From Bathelium albidoporum (lineage: Eukaryota; Ascomycota; Dothideomycetes; Trypetheliales; Trypetheliaceae): a stretch of 64,000 nt of DNA. Each line of letters begins with the position of its first letter. Position 1 is the stretch's first letter. The notes beneath the pieces were generated by a model. The model had not been told where the DNA came from. It ran no database searches and was given only the letters and a program-made list of their open reading frames with translations. This document shows positions 33,037 through 43,888 of the stretch, in pieces. The stretch is from the NCBI GenBank assembly GCA_021031095.1, contig JAGFVP010000008.1, forward strand, positions 165,109 through 229,108, read 5' to 3'. Both the position numbers and the translations under genes were made by a program.

Positions 33037-34893
33037 TTAGTCAACACCGTCATCTTTGGATATCTCCTTAGGGGCTTCCTTGGGGTAGAAGTCGACAGCA
33101 CCGTCGGGACCCATGATTCCCAGTCTATCGTACAAGCTTCGCGCTCTAATATATGGATCTACCTGCCAGTAATTCTTAGCGAGTTGCGCAGCGAGGTCTT
33201 TCCTTTTCTCGTATTGATCCTTATTCCCTTCTATCCAAAGCAGCGTAGAGTCCTCATACTCCTTTACCAGCTTTTCCCTTGTTCTTAGGATCTCGTCTCT
33301 TGTTGAAGTGTCTTTCATCCGGTCGTTTTCGCCTTCTCGAGGCTCGACGTATGTGTATTCCCATTCCTCGTCACCGCCTAATTCTTTCATGGCTTTGGAT
33401 TTGTCGATGAATTCGGTCATTTCGGCGACATTGCTGGTGAAATGAACTTTGGCTGCTACCACGGGGTCGAGCCAGCCACGGATGATCTTCCAAATACCTT
33501 GGAAGATCCAAGGGGCCTTGTGAACAAGAACGACGCCAAGCGATTCCGGGTAATTGGCCTCGAAGCATTTGATCATGAACTTGACAGGGGTATAATCCTG
33601 TTCGAAATGTTAAGCACGAAAGCGTGCGAATTTTGATCAATCGTGGCATACCATGTTTGCTAAGGAAAAGTCGGTCATGTCGAAGACGATCATGGCGGTA
33701 TCGACATTATCTCTCAACAAAAGTCTTGCGGTTTCGATGGTATGTACCGTATACCTCTCTAGAGCACTCACCGTCTGGTCACCACCATGATGTATTCTTA
33801 CCCTGACCACGCATATCGGCCTTCCCTCCTTGTCCAACCCGTGTAAGAAACTTTTGCCCATGCGATATTGTGCCAGGAAATCTTTGCCGTCTCGCTCTTT
33901 GCTTGCATTGTTTGCACCTTCTGCTTTGCCCTGCGAATCGAGCAGAGCGCCTTCCTCACCTCGCAGCATTATGTCATCATCGACGTGGAATTCTTGGTCG
34001 CGCCAGTGCATAGCGCTAATGGCCATGATCAGCGCGGCGTGGACGTCCCATTTTCTGGCGCGCAAAAAGCGCAGCAGTAACGCATCTGGACTGTCATGCT
34101 TCACCATGCTCCAAAACGTCGAGCGAATGACGTCCGGGGACGTCGATGCTATCGTTTCCCGGAATTGCTTATTCTGGCCGTATTTGTCATTAGCGCCATC
34201 CAGGCTATCGGTAATGCCGTCTGCTGCCAATGGGGAGGTAGGGGGGGCTGGACCTTCGCTCTCCTTTTTGCTGCGGTGCAGGAAACCTAGGCGCGACTTT
34301 TTTCTCTTTTCCGGTGTCGCAGGTGCGTCGATAGCAGTCTTATCTGATGGCGCGGTGCTGGTGGTCTCTGAGGCCGGTTCGGATCCGCCATTAGTAGCTC
34401 CGTTGGGTTGAGCTTCGTCCTGATTGTGTAATTTCTGAACTCCAAAGACGTTGAGCGTTATCTTCCATAGTTCCCGCAGCTTTTCCTCCTGCTCCGGCGT
34501 CAAGGTGCCAGGTCTTCCAGGTGGTGCGCTTTCGGCCATTGCGGCCTGGGGAGCGTCGTCAAAGTCGGTCACTGGTTCAGCTGGCAGTCGGTGTTTTTGT
34601 GGGGTAATATATATAGGCGAAGATGGTCGGGAGAGTTCTTCGAGTAGAAGTGCGCTGACAACGGTCACGACACATGCAACCGCAACGGTCCAATTCCCAA
34701 TTGCACTACGTTTGGTGGCTCGGACTTGCTGGACCGAGGCTGGTAATCTTGGGTATAAGCGCGTTTGGCGAGAGACAGGCAACCGCACATGAAAATTGGT
34801 GCGACGCGATGGATTGCCGAAGGATGGTCTAGGACTGAGATGAAAGGCAACGCGGGCGAGATTTGGGGCACGATTGAGGAGAAATAGGTACAT
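33037..34893 (-). CDS. CRAL-TRIO (Sec14-like) lipid-transfer protein
   Basis: Two exons on the minus strand, 34893-33652 and 33597-33037, giving 600 aa; the intron is 54 nt. The N-terminal CRAL-TRIO helix is seen at LTPEQEEKLRELWK, with DALLLRFLRARKWDVHAALIM further on. The lipid-binding domain runs from FLHGLDKEGRPICVVRVRIHH through VDTAMIVFDMTDFSLANM to ANYPESLGVVLVHKAPWIFQGIWKII, ending near VHFTSNVAEM. These proteins bind and exchange phosphatidylinositol and other lipids. Two starts are possible: ATG 34893 adds 118 residues that are Arg-rich and then carry a hydrophobic span (NWTVAVACVVTVVSALLLEE), as in a mitochondrial presequence plus anchor; ATG 34539 (MAESAPPGRPG) is the start I would expect from related fungal proteins. 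The frame stays open to 35085. It diverges from DAM1. Confidence 0.85.
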
Positions 34894-35176
34894 CAAAAAG
34901 CGTGGGCAAGGTCGGGAGAATGACGTGAACGGAAATGGGCGGGAGGGGGCAACCGATGCAACTCCCAAATTCCCGCAGATGGCGATGCTGGGCGGTGAAT
35001 TCCTACTGAAAGCCCGAGAGGCAACGGGGCTAAGCAGAGTATAGGATAATCGACTGGAATAAGGTGAGATGGACCGATGCCCCAATGCACGTCATGCTCC
35101 CTCGCAGCTTGGCCTAAGCGCGTCGTTGCTCTCCCCCACGCGTCTCAGGTCCTCTCTTAATCTTCCAGCCGCAATC

Positions 35177-36026
35177 ATGACTTCTGCCCCAGATGAGCTT
35201 CATCACAACTCTGCAACCCGCCGGCCGGGCTCGTTTTCGAAGTCTCATCCTCCCTCTCGTCCGACGACCCCGCTACGCCCCTCTTCGCGGACCTCCCTCC
35301 GCGATTCCTCCTCGACAAAGCGACATTCCTCACGTAATGCCGGAGATCCCATCGAGAACCCCCTGAAAGACCTCGAGCCAGCATTCGCTGAGCTTGCAGA
35401 TGGCATGGCAGATCTCGAAGCCAATTTTATGCACCTGCAGCTGATGCACGAAAGCCTGGCTCGATTCACCGAAGACTTTGGAAGTCTCTTATATGGAATG
35501 AATGTCAATGCTTTCTGCGTCGATTTTCCCGAGGTAGGTCGCTTGACGTGGCATCCTGTCAGGTAGCTTTCTGTCTGTCTGACTCCCTCGTGCAGACGCC
35601 TGTACCCGAGTCCTTCAAACGTGCTCTGAACCTTGAGCCTACAACCCAAGCCCCTCGCTCGGCCGAAATGCAGCGCTTCCACAACCCAGACGGAGAGCCC
35701 GAGGCAACATTCCTGTAAGTTATTTATTTCCTTTGCATCGCTCCAATTATCCCCAGGATGCCAGTTTGATAGAACTCTTTGCAAGCACTACCGATACATC
35801 TTTTGTGGAGAATCCGCCAATCTCTTCTCGCTCGGCATCCCGTTTTGAGACGCCTGCGCCACCTCGGAGGACGACCATGGGCGCTCCCGCTCAGAGAGCG
35901 GCCAAAGGAGTCACCGGAGCAGCAGCTGCAAGGCGAGGAACTTCGGCAGGAGCGGGAAGAGGTACTACGACGAGAGGGCGAAGCGCAAGCGGGATTGCTA
36001 GGGGTAAATCTGGAGGGGCACGGTAG
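35177..36026 (+). CDS. DAM1: DASH complex subunit Dam1
   Basis: Three exons, 35177-35533, 35596-35714 and 35765-36026, giving 245 aa; introns are 62 and 50 nt. The conserved helical core reads PLKDLEPAFAELADGMADLEAN (about 63-84), then LMHESLARFTEDFGSLLYGMNVNAFCVDFPE, the Dam1 signature, which ends exactly at the first splice junction. The C-terminus is Arg/Gly/Ala-rich and basic, as expected for the microtubule-binding tail. Dam1 is part of the ten-subunit fungal DASH ring, which couples kinetochores to spindle microtubules and is regulated by Aurora kinase. The Ser/Arg-rich N-terminus holds several candidate basic-x-Ser sites. For intron 2 the acceptor at 35764 was chosen because the nearer AG at 35756 breaks the frame. 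Confidence 0.92.
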
Positions 36027-36409
36027 CTGCTCAGAAGGTGCCACGTATGTGATGTCGACTTTTTATCCAACCCCACAAAACATTTGTGATTAACAGATGT
36101 ACTTTCAGAGCAAGTAAGGTCAGGCCTGTGGTGTCAAGATGTTGAGATGAATTTGGAATTTCTATTCTGCCCCGCTCTACCGTTCTACCCAGAGGAGGCT
36201 CAGACAAACCCAACCATAACCAAATGTCCCCTCTTTCCAGCATCCATCCCGCCGTCAGCATAAAACGTCGACGTCGTAACGAGCGCAAAAAGCAAAGCGC
36301 AAAAAATGTCGCTTGCTATCAAATTGGTATCTCGAAAATACATTAGCAAAAGAAATAAAAGCAAAGCAACACCGCCCAGTGTTCCGAGAGGTGGGGAGAG
36401 TATGCCGCC
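36027..36409. other. Convergent spacer between DAM1 and the Ytp1-like gene
   Basis: About 380 bp between two stop codons, containing an A-rich run at about 36340-36370. These are probably the 3' UTRs of both genes. Confidence 0.4.
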
Positions 36410-38358
36410 TTAAGGAGCGTGCGGCTCATTTGCTTGAGGAAGCTCGTGTCGAATATTAAAGAAAAGGGAAGGGTTTTCTTTGCGATATGCCCAACCTTTC
36501 AGAGCAATCACGACTGCAGTCCATGCCATTAAGAGTGCAGTTAAGCCCATGGTGGCGGTGAATATGAACATCGCGTCCAGATGGTGTTGCTCAAGTGCCG
36601 CCACGGTGTCCTTATTACTAGCCATAAAGAGAATGCCACCGGAAATCAAACAGAAGCTGGAAACGAGTTCCGAGGGAGGGCGAGAAGGAAAGTATGATGT
36701 TGGCGGTGCAACGTAGAGGACGATGTACGTGGTAGCACGAGCCAGCGCGAAGCCGACAAAAAGGGATCCCCACTGACTGTGGATCATTGTCGATACCATG
36801 GAAGCCTGGTGATGGGAAGACATCATGATACCCAGCAGGAGGATAATGAGACCTGGGAGAGGATTCATCGGAAACTTGTATGTCTTGGGCTGGTTCCATT
36901 CCGAATCATGCTCGTGCGCATTGTCCCGTTGTACCGAGAGGATGTTGGTGTTGAGAAGCTTGCGAATGGCGTTCGATTCGATAAGCATGCCCAGCAAACC
37001 TCCCCCGAAAAACATGATTGTGATGGAGATATGTTCAAGATCTTGGGCAGTCCAAGCACTGCCCCAAGCAGCCAAGTGCTCCAAGCCTACATTGGAGATG
37101 CCGTACAGGAAAATCACAAAGGATTCGACAGCTTCTGCAGACGGCAGTGCGGCCTTCCGGCGGCCAACTATTTCTCTGGTGGGCTTCACATTCCACGCCC
37201 AGCCAAAGTCGGCAAAGCAACCCATCCAGCGGCCGAGTGTGAGAAGACCATAGCCAAGAAATATGCCGCCCTTGATGAAGTGGGCCAGACCGTTGAATAC
37301 GGCAGAGCCGCGCTAGTTTCGGATTAGCAAACACGTGGTAGTGGACCAGGATGTAAAAGGGTGTGCTCACAAAAACCCCGCCATACGTCACCATGCCAGT
37401 CGTCAACCCCACAAAGCCCAGCACCAACAAAGTCCTTTCAGTTGCATGAAAGATCACTTGCAGCAGCAGCCAAGTTCGACCAATTGCATATTTCGGTACG
37501 TGGTGTTGGAGGAACTTGTCTACGCGGGTATTGTGTAAGAAACCGCGCTTCTCGTCCTCTGCGCTTTCATCCTCGTCCTCTTTCTCACCTTCGGCCTGGA
37601 ATTCGACCCGACGAAAGGGCGACCGCATCTCCGCAAAGTGCAAGGCCTCCGATTGCTGGCTCATTGATCGCGGGCTCCCGACAAGCGAGGCAGTGCCAGG
37701 CTCGGTTCCCTGGCCAGAATCGCGCGACCAGCTGTACTTGTGCGAATGGACATCTCGAAAGGGCTGATGCTGCGCCATTGCTGCAGAGGTGAGAGGCGGC
37801 CTTTTGGACCGGGTTTTGGAATTTCGCTTTGTATAGCTGTTCGCGATACCCATCAGGACCCACGCACATGCGATCCAGGTGAACGCCCAACCCGCTTTGT
37901 GGTGCGAGTTATTCGCATAAAGATCTGGAGTTTGCGAATCATAAATGGTACCGACCAGTAAGCCGACACCGTTTGCAACGAGAAACAAAAACTGCATGAG
38001 AAGCGTGAAGCGCGATCTGCTGATGCTGAACATAACGCCTAAAAAAGTGTTAATTAGTGCGCGTCCTACTTCACAATCAAGCTCGCAGCTCACCAACTGG
38101 AAGCAGTATGACCCATGCCAGGACCATTAGAAAAATGTGCGCATATATGGCACTGGCATGATCGGATAGAGCAAAATAGCTCTGTGGCCCTGTCTTTGCT
38201 GGATCGGCACCGTCGGCTATCGTGGGTCTCTCTGGTGCGCCCATCATTGCGGGCTTGCTTTCGGCTCCATAACCATTTTCACCATGAGCAATTACCGAAG
38301 GCAGAAGCTCGAGTAGCACCGCTACCGCAGATAGCAAAAGAACCCGACCCCTCGGCAT
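36410..38358 (-). CDS. Ytp1-like multi-pass membrane protein
   Basis: Three exons on the minus strand, 38358-38094, 38038-37371 and 37312-36410, giving 611 aa; introns are 55 and 58 nt. A signal peptide (about 1-24, ending VIAHG) is followed by the DUF2427-type segment (YAHIFLMVLAWVILLPVGVMFSI, spliced across intron 1). A charged loop of about 110 residues follows, then the Ytp1-type domain from RTWLLLQVIFHATERTLLVLGFVGLTTGMVTYGGVF through GLAHFIKGGIFLGYGLLTLGRWMG. About ten hydrophobic spans can be counted. Yeast Ytp1 is a membrane protein of unknown function, with sequence features likened to mitochondrial electron-transport proteins. His residues within the membrane spans (HGE, HATE, HHQAS, HHLD) suggest metal or heme binding, but that is inference. 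Confidence 0.9.
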
Positions 38359-41300
38359 GTATCGTTATTTGTTTTTGAGTTTCCCGTCGGCGAGCTTTCA
38401 GGTGTGAGTGGGTTGGTATACCTTGAAACAGTTTGCTTGTCAGCTTCGGAACAGGCAGACGTGAGGCAGCAGATGGGCTGGCTGGAGAAGAGCTTGATTC
38501 AAATGCCAAGAAGATGCGCAAACAATTACGGTTACAACCGGTAAAGGGAGGCCTAAGGCCAGCAAAAGCTTGAATCCGGAAATACCGGTGCCAAAAAAAG
38601 CTGAGAGCGGCTGTTGAGCCTTGACAAAACGGTAAGACTTACCTATGCTGAGGTGAAATAGTTGCGGCTCAAGGCGGGTAGGCACGTAAGAGGGAAATAC
38701 TCAGTAACAGAACCAGCTCGAGAGTAGGTAGGCAGAAACAGCGCAGGGCCAAGGTTTTGAGGTCATAGAGCGCAAGAGCAGCTGTCATAATATGTCAGCA
38801 AGGCAAAGGACCCCGGATATAGGGCGGCAGAGTGAGTAAGATGAGGCATGCTGGTACAGACAACAGAGTCTGTTGGGTTGCGCATAATCCGCTCGGGGCC
38901 AGCATAATCCGCCAGCCGCTGCTGCTATCTTTTCGCCGAGCTGGCATTCACCGCGCGCCGCAAGTAGCGACCGGACTTTCGGTCGCAGCGTGCAAGAGAG
39001 CTGTGCCAGCTAACTGCGGGAGCAGCTGGCGTTCGGACCTTCGGTCGCGATGCCTGTCGAAGCTGCTGGTGACGTGACTGGGGATCTCTGCATGCGCTCG
39101 TGGGGCAGCGCTCTACCATTACCACCGTACCCACTCATACCATGCCAACACCTGCGCCAAGCCTCCAGCTACGCCTGCGATCCAACGTTGATTTGTCGGC
39201 GGCGGATGAGGTAATCAGGAATTCCCCCGATGACTCGCTCCACTGCCCTCTCTTAGCGTCCGCCGCATGCCGACTCGCCGAGAGCGCCAATGACGCCCAA
39301 TGATATTGGTGCTGATTGGCGACCTCGTCTCAACGCCTGTCAAAGGTTCCACTGAACCTGAGCCGATCGGTGTGAGTCACCATCTCCACTATCTGACGCC
39401 CTTCCACCCACCATCCCCTCCAGCCAGAGGTATCACATGATGATTCCTGCCTCATTCCACGCCACCGTACCAAAAGCCTTGTGGCACGGCGTGGGGAACG
39501 TGCTCGATACCGCTGCATGGTCGAAGCAGTTGCAAAACATAGGAAGCAAATCCAACTGGCTGCTCTTCCAGGCTGAAGTCCTGCGGTGGATCGCGCGCTT
39601 CCGTCGGGCGTTTCATGCGCAATCGGAAACTGAGGTGGAAGAATGTGGCGTCGAAAAAGGTTAGGTACCAGGGACCAAAGGCCGCTTTCGTCCGGTCCCA
39701 GCCCTTAGCTTCCCAAGGAACGGATTCGCTGGGCCGATCAGCCTGCAGCTACGGCGCCGATGGCGGACAACTACCGCGACATGACCCACACCTTTCGGTA
39801 ATCTCGTCCGAGAGTGTTACTTTTGCCTCATTATCACTGTCATTGTTGTTCATAGAGCAAAGCACTCTTAAGATCCTTGCCGATCGAAAAAACGTCAGTC
39901 GCACGTAAAATTCGATAATCACAGTAGGTAGTCAAGTAACTTCGAGATATGTTGGATCAGATGACCTACGAGATCCTAAATAATGCAAGCGCTTCATCCA
40001 TCATGTGTCGCCTGTTGGCGGCACTAATGAAGAAACACTGGACCAAAACTCACACCAAGTGCTACATCTTCCGCAGAGCCGCATATATCTTTGCGATTCC
40101 CGGACATTGGAGCTCGGGAACTCACCGGACCGGCCCAATAATGATGAGTACGCCGTTATTCAGCAGCAAGCTCCATCCACTAGCCTTAGCTCGACCCAAA
40201 GAACTTCATGCCTACGAGCTTTCCATACCAGTTGCGTCCAGTCCGTCGGAACATCCACGTCTCAGCTCCATGCGAGTATACGCCTCATCTGTCTCCTTTG
40301 TTCGAGAACACTGGATTGAAGTTTAGGCTTCAATGTAGTCCGCTCAGGATGCGACAGGGGTAACACTCTCGACAGTCGCAAGAGATCTGTGCCACTCTTA
40401 TACAGGAGGTATCGGCTCCAATTCTTATTGGCACGCTTTTTGCGAGAAGGTTGTAGTCTTCAGCCGAACCTTGACAATCCGGCTCGACATCCAGTTAATT
40501 CTTCATTCTCATCGCGTTCTAGCATTTCGCGACTGGATTCTCGGCCGCGCTTTTTAGGCATATTGAGGGAAGAGTCTGATGGGCCGGCTCGCCTTCTAAC
40601 TTAGTGCTGACTGCTAATTGAATGACCTCGGAATTACACGTGCTAGGCATCGGAACAATGGTCACCCTCATAATCGTGTTATCTATCAAAGCACGTAATA
40701 GTAGTTGACAAGCTAAGACCGCAGTCCTTACCCAGGTTAAGAGATGTTGCTGCTGAAGTTCTGTGAGGCAACTAGAGCTAATTTCTAATGTATACGTTTC
40801 AGAGAGGTGAGGGATGGATGGAGGAGGGTATCAATTCTTCGATTCCTTACCTTTCTACTAAGAACTTACATATTGGCTCCTTTTGCCTAGAGAATCCAAC
40901 CGTATATACCTCTTCCCACCAAATTGAATATTGAATGCTATTTGCGGCGATAAAATCGTTCGTCTAGACTGGCATGCTTTGCTCCACTACAGCCTCCAAA
41001 ACTCGTGCGCATGCAGCCCAAATACGGTGTAGCCTACCAGTTCAACTTTAAGATCGGAAAACCCATAATACCATCAAGCTCTAAGGGAATATCGAATTCT
41101 TCCGACCGCTGCACAGATAAAGCCGTTCAGGGCAAGATGGTACTCCAAGGCGGCTGCTTGGACCGATGTTAGCTAAACCATTCGACTCTGCAGAGGTTAC
41201 TGAATGACGTCTGCCGACGCTGGGAGAAGCAGTGAAAGGCAGGTATCCAGGAATCCCAACGGAGCTATAAGATTGCCATTTACGCAGGACTACTGGTGCC

Positions 41301-41866
41301 GGAGTAATCTTGTAGGGGAATGGACTTGTTCCGGATTCTTTTTTCCTTTCTCAATAAGCTACGTTGAAACATTTCTGCTTTGTAGCTTCTCAGACCAATT
41401 CTCCTGATATGTAATCTTTATTCTGGTCTGGAGTAAGGTAGCATCTGAGATCCTAATATGTTGAGTTCATTGGAGGATGTGCACCTCGCCGTTTATAAGG
41501 TTCGAGGTTACAGTGTACACACACAGAGGAATCGCCGTAACCGCGAAATACCGTGGATTTCGCCCATCGGCAAAAATACGTACTAGGGCCAGGTAGATTG
41601 TTGCAGACTTCACGACTTACTCTTCGAAAGCGAGCAGGAGGTTCGTTCCTCATAATGCATGATTCGTTGTTGAATTCCATAAGTGAGCATGCAAGGCCAA
41701 TATGATACGGTGCGAGTCTTAAGCTTTATTGGGCATTTCAAAGCTGAACAGAAGCCTTGTTCGGATTTCTCACATGGGTTGACTCGTTCGATGCTCTTGG
41801 TTCCATACCTCATTGGGCTGTGCTGGAACAATTGGGCACAGTCGGATTGACCAAGTGAGTACTCTC
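38359..41866. other. Gene-poor gap of 3.5 kb
   Basis: No intact gene recognised. At 38882-38912 an 11-base element (GCATAATCCGC) occurs twice, 20 bp apart. At 38967-38986 there is a perfect 7-bp inverted repeat (GCGACCG/CGGTCGC), and CGGAC(T/C)TTCGGTCGC recurs at about 39034-39048. At about 40332-40556 (+) a 75-codon frame without ATG reads protein-like (SYWHAFCEKVVVFSRT), and a frame at 40005-40319 is Ser/Gln-rich; both end in stops and may be gene remnants. The first few hundred bases should be the promoter of the Ytp1-like gene. Confidence 0.35.
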
Positions 41867-43486
41867 TCACTGCTTGCCTTTCCCTTTCTTGCCACTTTTT
41901 TCAACTTGTTGTACGGGCGCCGCATGACCAAAGTCTTTGACATGCTGAAACATGCGGGTCTTCGAAGGGAACCCAGCATTGCAAACGGCGCACTTGAATT
42001 TTGTTTCGTCGCCCTGTGCCGATGCTTGCTTCGCGGCCTTCTTAGCTCGCTTCTGAGCAGCTTTGCCTTTTTTCGGGGTTTGCTCCACAGTATCCTCATC
42101 CGCAAGGAGGCTCGACGCCACGTGATCTTCAGGATTCGAAGTCCCATTTGGACGCTGTTCGATTGCTTGTCTGGGGGTATACTCATTGTTCTCAACAGAT
42201 GAATCGTCGCCGTTCGTATTAGATGGATCGCCGCCGTCATCCTCGCTTTCTTGTTCTTCATCCAGAACAAGTTTCCCAATGGCCTGGATCATCGGTACAT
42301 CATCATCATCCTGCTCGCTCTTGTCATCACCTTGCGGATTTCCCATGTCATGTGGAAAACCTTCTGCTCCGTCTTCTGTAGACATCGGTGTCGCGATGCC
42401 GCTACTTGACACATCTTCATCCAACCTGAGATCCGCATTTTGTTTTCGCATCTTCCTCTTCAGAGCTTGAATAGCTTTCTGGTGCTTCTTGCTCTTCTCG
42501 TGTGCATCCCATTGCTTCTCGCTCTTGAAAGTCTTGTGACAAGCAACGCACTCAAAATGCTCAGCTTCTTGTTCATCTTCCTCGCTTTCCTCTTCAACAC
42601 CCTCGGGATCGCGTGCCGTGCTCCAGTCCGGAAGTGTTTGATGCATCTTTGCTTCATTGGCGGCTCGAGCCCTCGCAGCTTGGGCTGCTGCTGCATCGCG
42701 AAGGGCTTTCTGCCTCTCTGCCTCTGTCTGTGTGCTCGGCACGTAACGGGGATCTCGTTTGCGGACAAACATGATTAGCGATCGCACAGCATCGTTGAAT
42801 TCCCTGACGCCTTCCTCTCGCAACCGCTTGTTTTCTTTCTCCATCAAACGACGGACTCGTCTATCAGGCGCGTCCGACACGCGGTAGATATTTTTCCATG
42901 CAAAGGTCTTTTTAGTACTGAAACTGGACCACACTGCATAAAATGGTCTGACCACGCCGTCGTAGCCATCATCCTTATGTCCAAATGATGGATAATCCAC
43001 CACATCTGTGTCTGCCCAATCAGCGGCAGCTTGCTCTTCACGTGCCAGGCCCTCAAACGTTTCTCTGAGAAAGCCATAAAAGCCAGAAGGAGCATCGGTA
43101 TACTGGATGCCACCATGAAACTTGCGTATCATCCTCATAATATCATCAGCAGTCGTGATCCGGACATTATGTTCATAGTGCTCCTCCGTCGCTCCAGGCC
43201 CGTCTTCGCCTCGCAATATATCACCCTCGTGCGAGTCATACCAAGCACGCTCTTGAGGGTCGGACAAAACCTCATAGGCAGCTTGAATAGCAGCGAAAAG
43301 CTCAGTAGCATCTTCCTCCTTGCCATAGTTCCGGTCTGGATGAAGCTCAAGCGCTTTCTTACGATATGCGCGCTTGATCTCATCATCTGTTGCTTGCCGT
43401 GAGACATCGAGTAAGTCATAGTAACTTGTCTTTACCTCTGCTGCTGGGCTTGGCGAGCCAGCGTTTGATGACTGGTTGGCGCCCAT
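41867..43486 (-). CDS. J-domain protein with C2H2 zinc fingers (JJJ1/DNAJC21-like)
   Basis: Single exon, 539 aa. The J domain covers about 21-90 (SYYDLLDVSRQATDDEIKRA) with the HPD motif at residues 49-51, needed to stimulate Hsp70 ATPase. A long charged middle follows. A first C2H2 finger reads FECVACHKTFKSEKQWDAHEKSKKH, and a second lies near the C-terminus (FKCAVCNAGFPSKTRMFQHVKDFGH). An acidic region and a Lys-rich segment separate the two, and the protein ends in a basic tail. This order matches yeast Jjj1 and human DNAJC21, cytosolic co-chaperones that help release and recycle factors from pre-60S ribosomal particles. All key residues are present. The gene diverges from the SPX-RING gene with 402 bp between ATGs. 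Confidence 0.95.
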   Translation of the reverse strand: MGANQSSNAGSPSPAAEVKTSYYDLLDVSRQATDDEIKRAYRKKALELHPDRNYGKEEDATELFAAIQAAYEVLSDPQERAWYDSHEGDILRGEDGPGATEEHYEHNVRITTADDIMRMIRKFHGGIQYTDAPSGFYGFLRETFEGLAREEQAAADWADTDVVDYPSFGHKDDGYDGVVRPFYAVWSSFSTKKTFAWKNIYRVSDAPDRRVRRLMEKENKRLREEGVREFNDAVRSLIMFVRKRDPRYVPSTQTEAERQKALRDAAAAQAARARAANEAKMHQTLPDWSTARDPEGVEEESEEDEQEAEHFECVACHKTFKSEKQWDAHEKSKKHQKAIQALKRKMRKQNADLRLDEDVSSSGIATPMSTEDGAEGFPHDMGNPQGDDKSEQDDDDVPMIQAIGKLVLDEEQESEDDGGDPSNTNGDDSSVENNEYTPRQAIEQRPNGTSNPEDHVASSLLADEDTVEQTPKKGKAAQKRAKKAAKQASAQGDETKFKCAVCNAGFPSKTRMFQHVKDFGHAAPVQQVEKSGKKGKGKQ

Positions 43487-43888
43487 TGCAGATCAGGTCC
43501 TGGTTGATGTTGAATTCATGTGCGAGCCACGGGTCGAGGCGCCGAGGTCTCGATTCCGATTTTGACCAATCACCATCGAAGCGTCACTCCGCCACACTCC
43601 GAGATAGGAAAAGATGAGTGTCCGGTCGAGTGCGCCCAGCAGACACTATAATACCTTAGTAACTTAGCTTCTTCCCCCAACATTTCACGGCTTAATACTC
43701 CGTACTGCCGCCACCTGCAGTGTTTCTGTGCTTGCCTTTAACCTTTGGACTTGTTCGCGATTGACCCTCAGGCAGCATACTGACGCGACCCAGCTCACGC
43801 TTCGCCCGCCTTCACATTATGAGGATTGGCTCGTCGGCGCTGCTGGAACTGATCTGGTCGGACAACGGTTAAACTTGCGGACGGCAGC
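43487..43888. promoter_or_regulatory. Divergent promoter region, J-protein / SPX-RING gene
   Basis: This 402 bp should contain both promoters. No strong TATA box is seen; the sequence near 43680-43760 is pyrimidine-rich. Confidence 0.4.

Noticed and set aside
33830..34411. A 193-codon plus-strand frame
   Set aside because: It is antisense to the CRAL-TRIO exon, which has clear family motifs on the minus strand.
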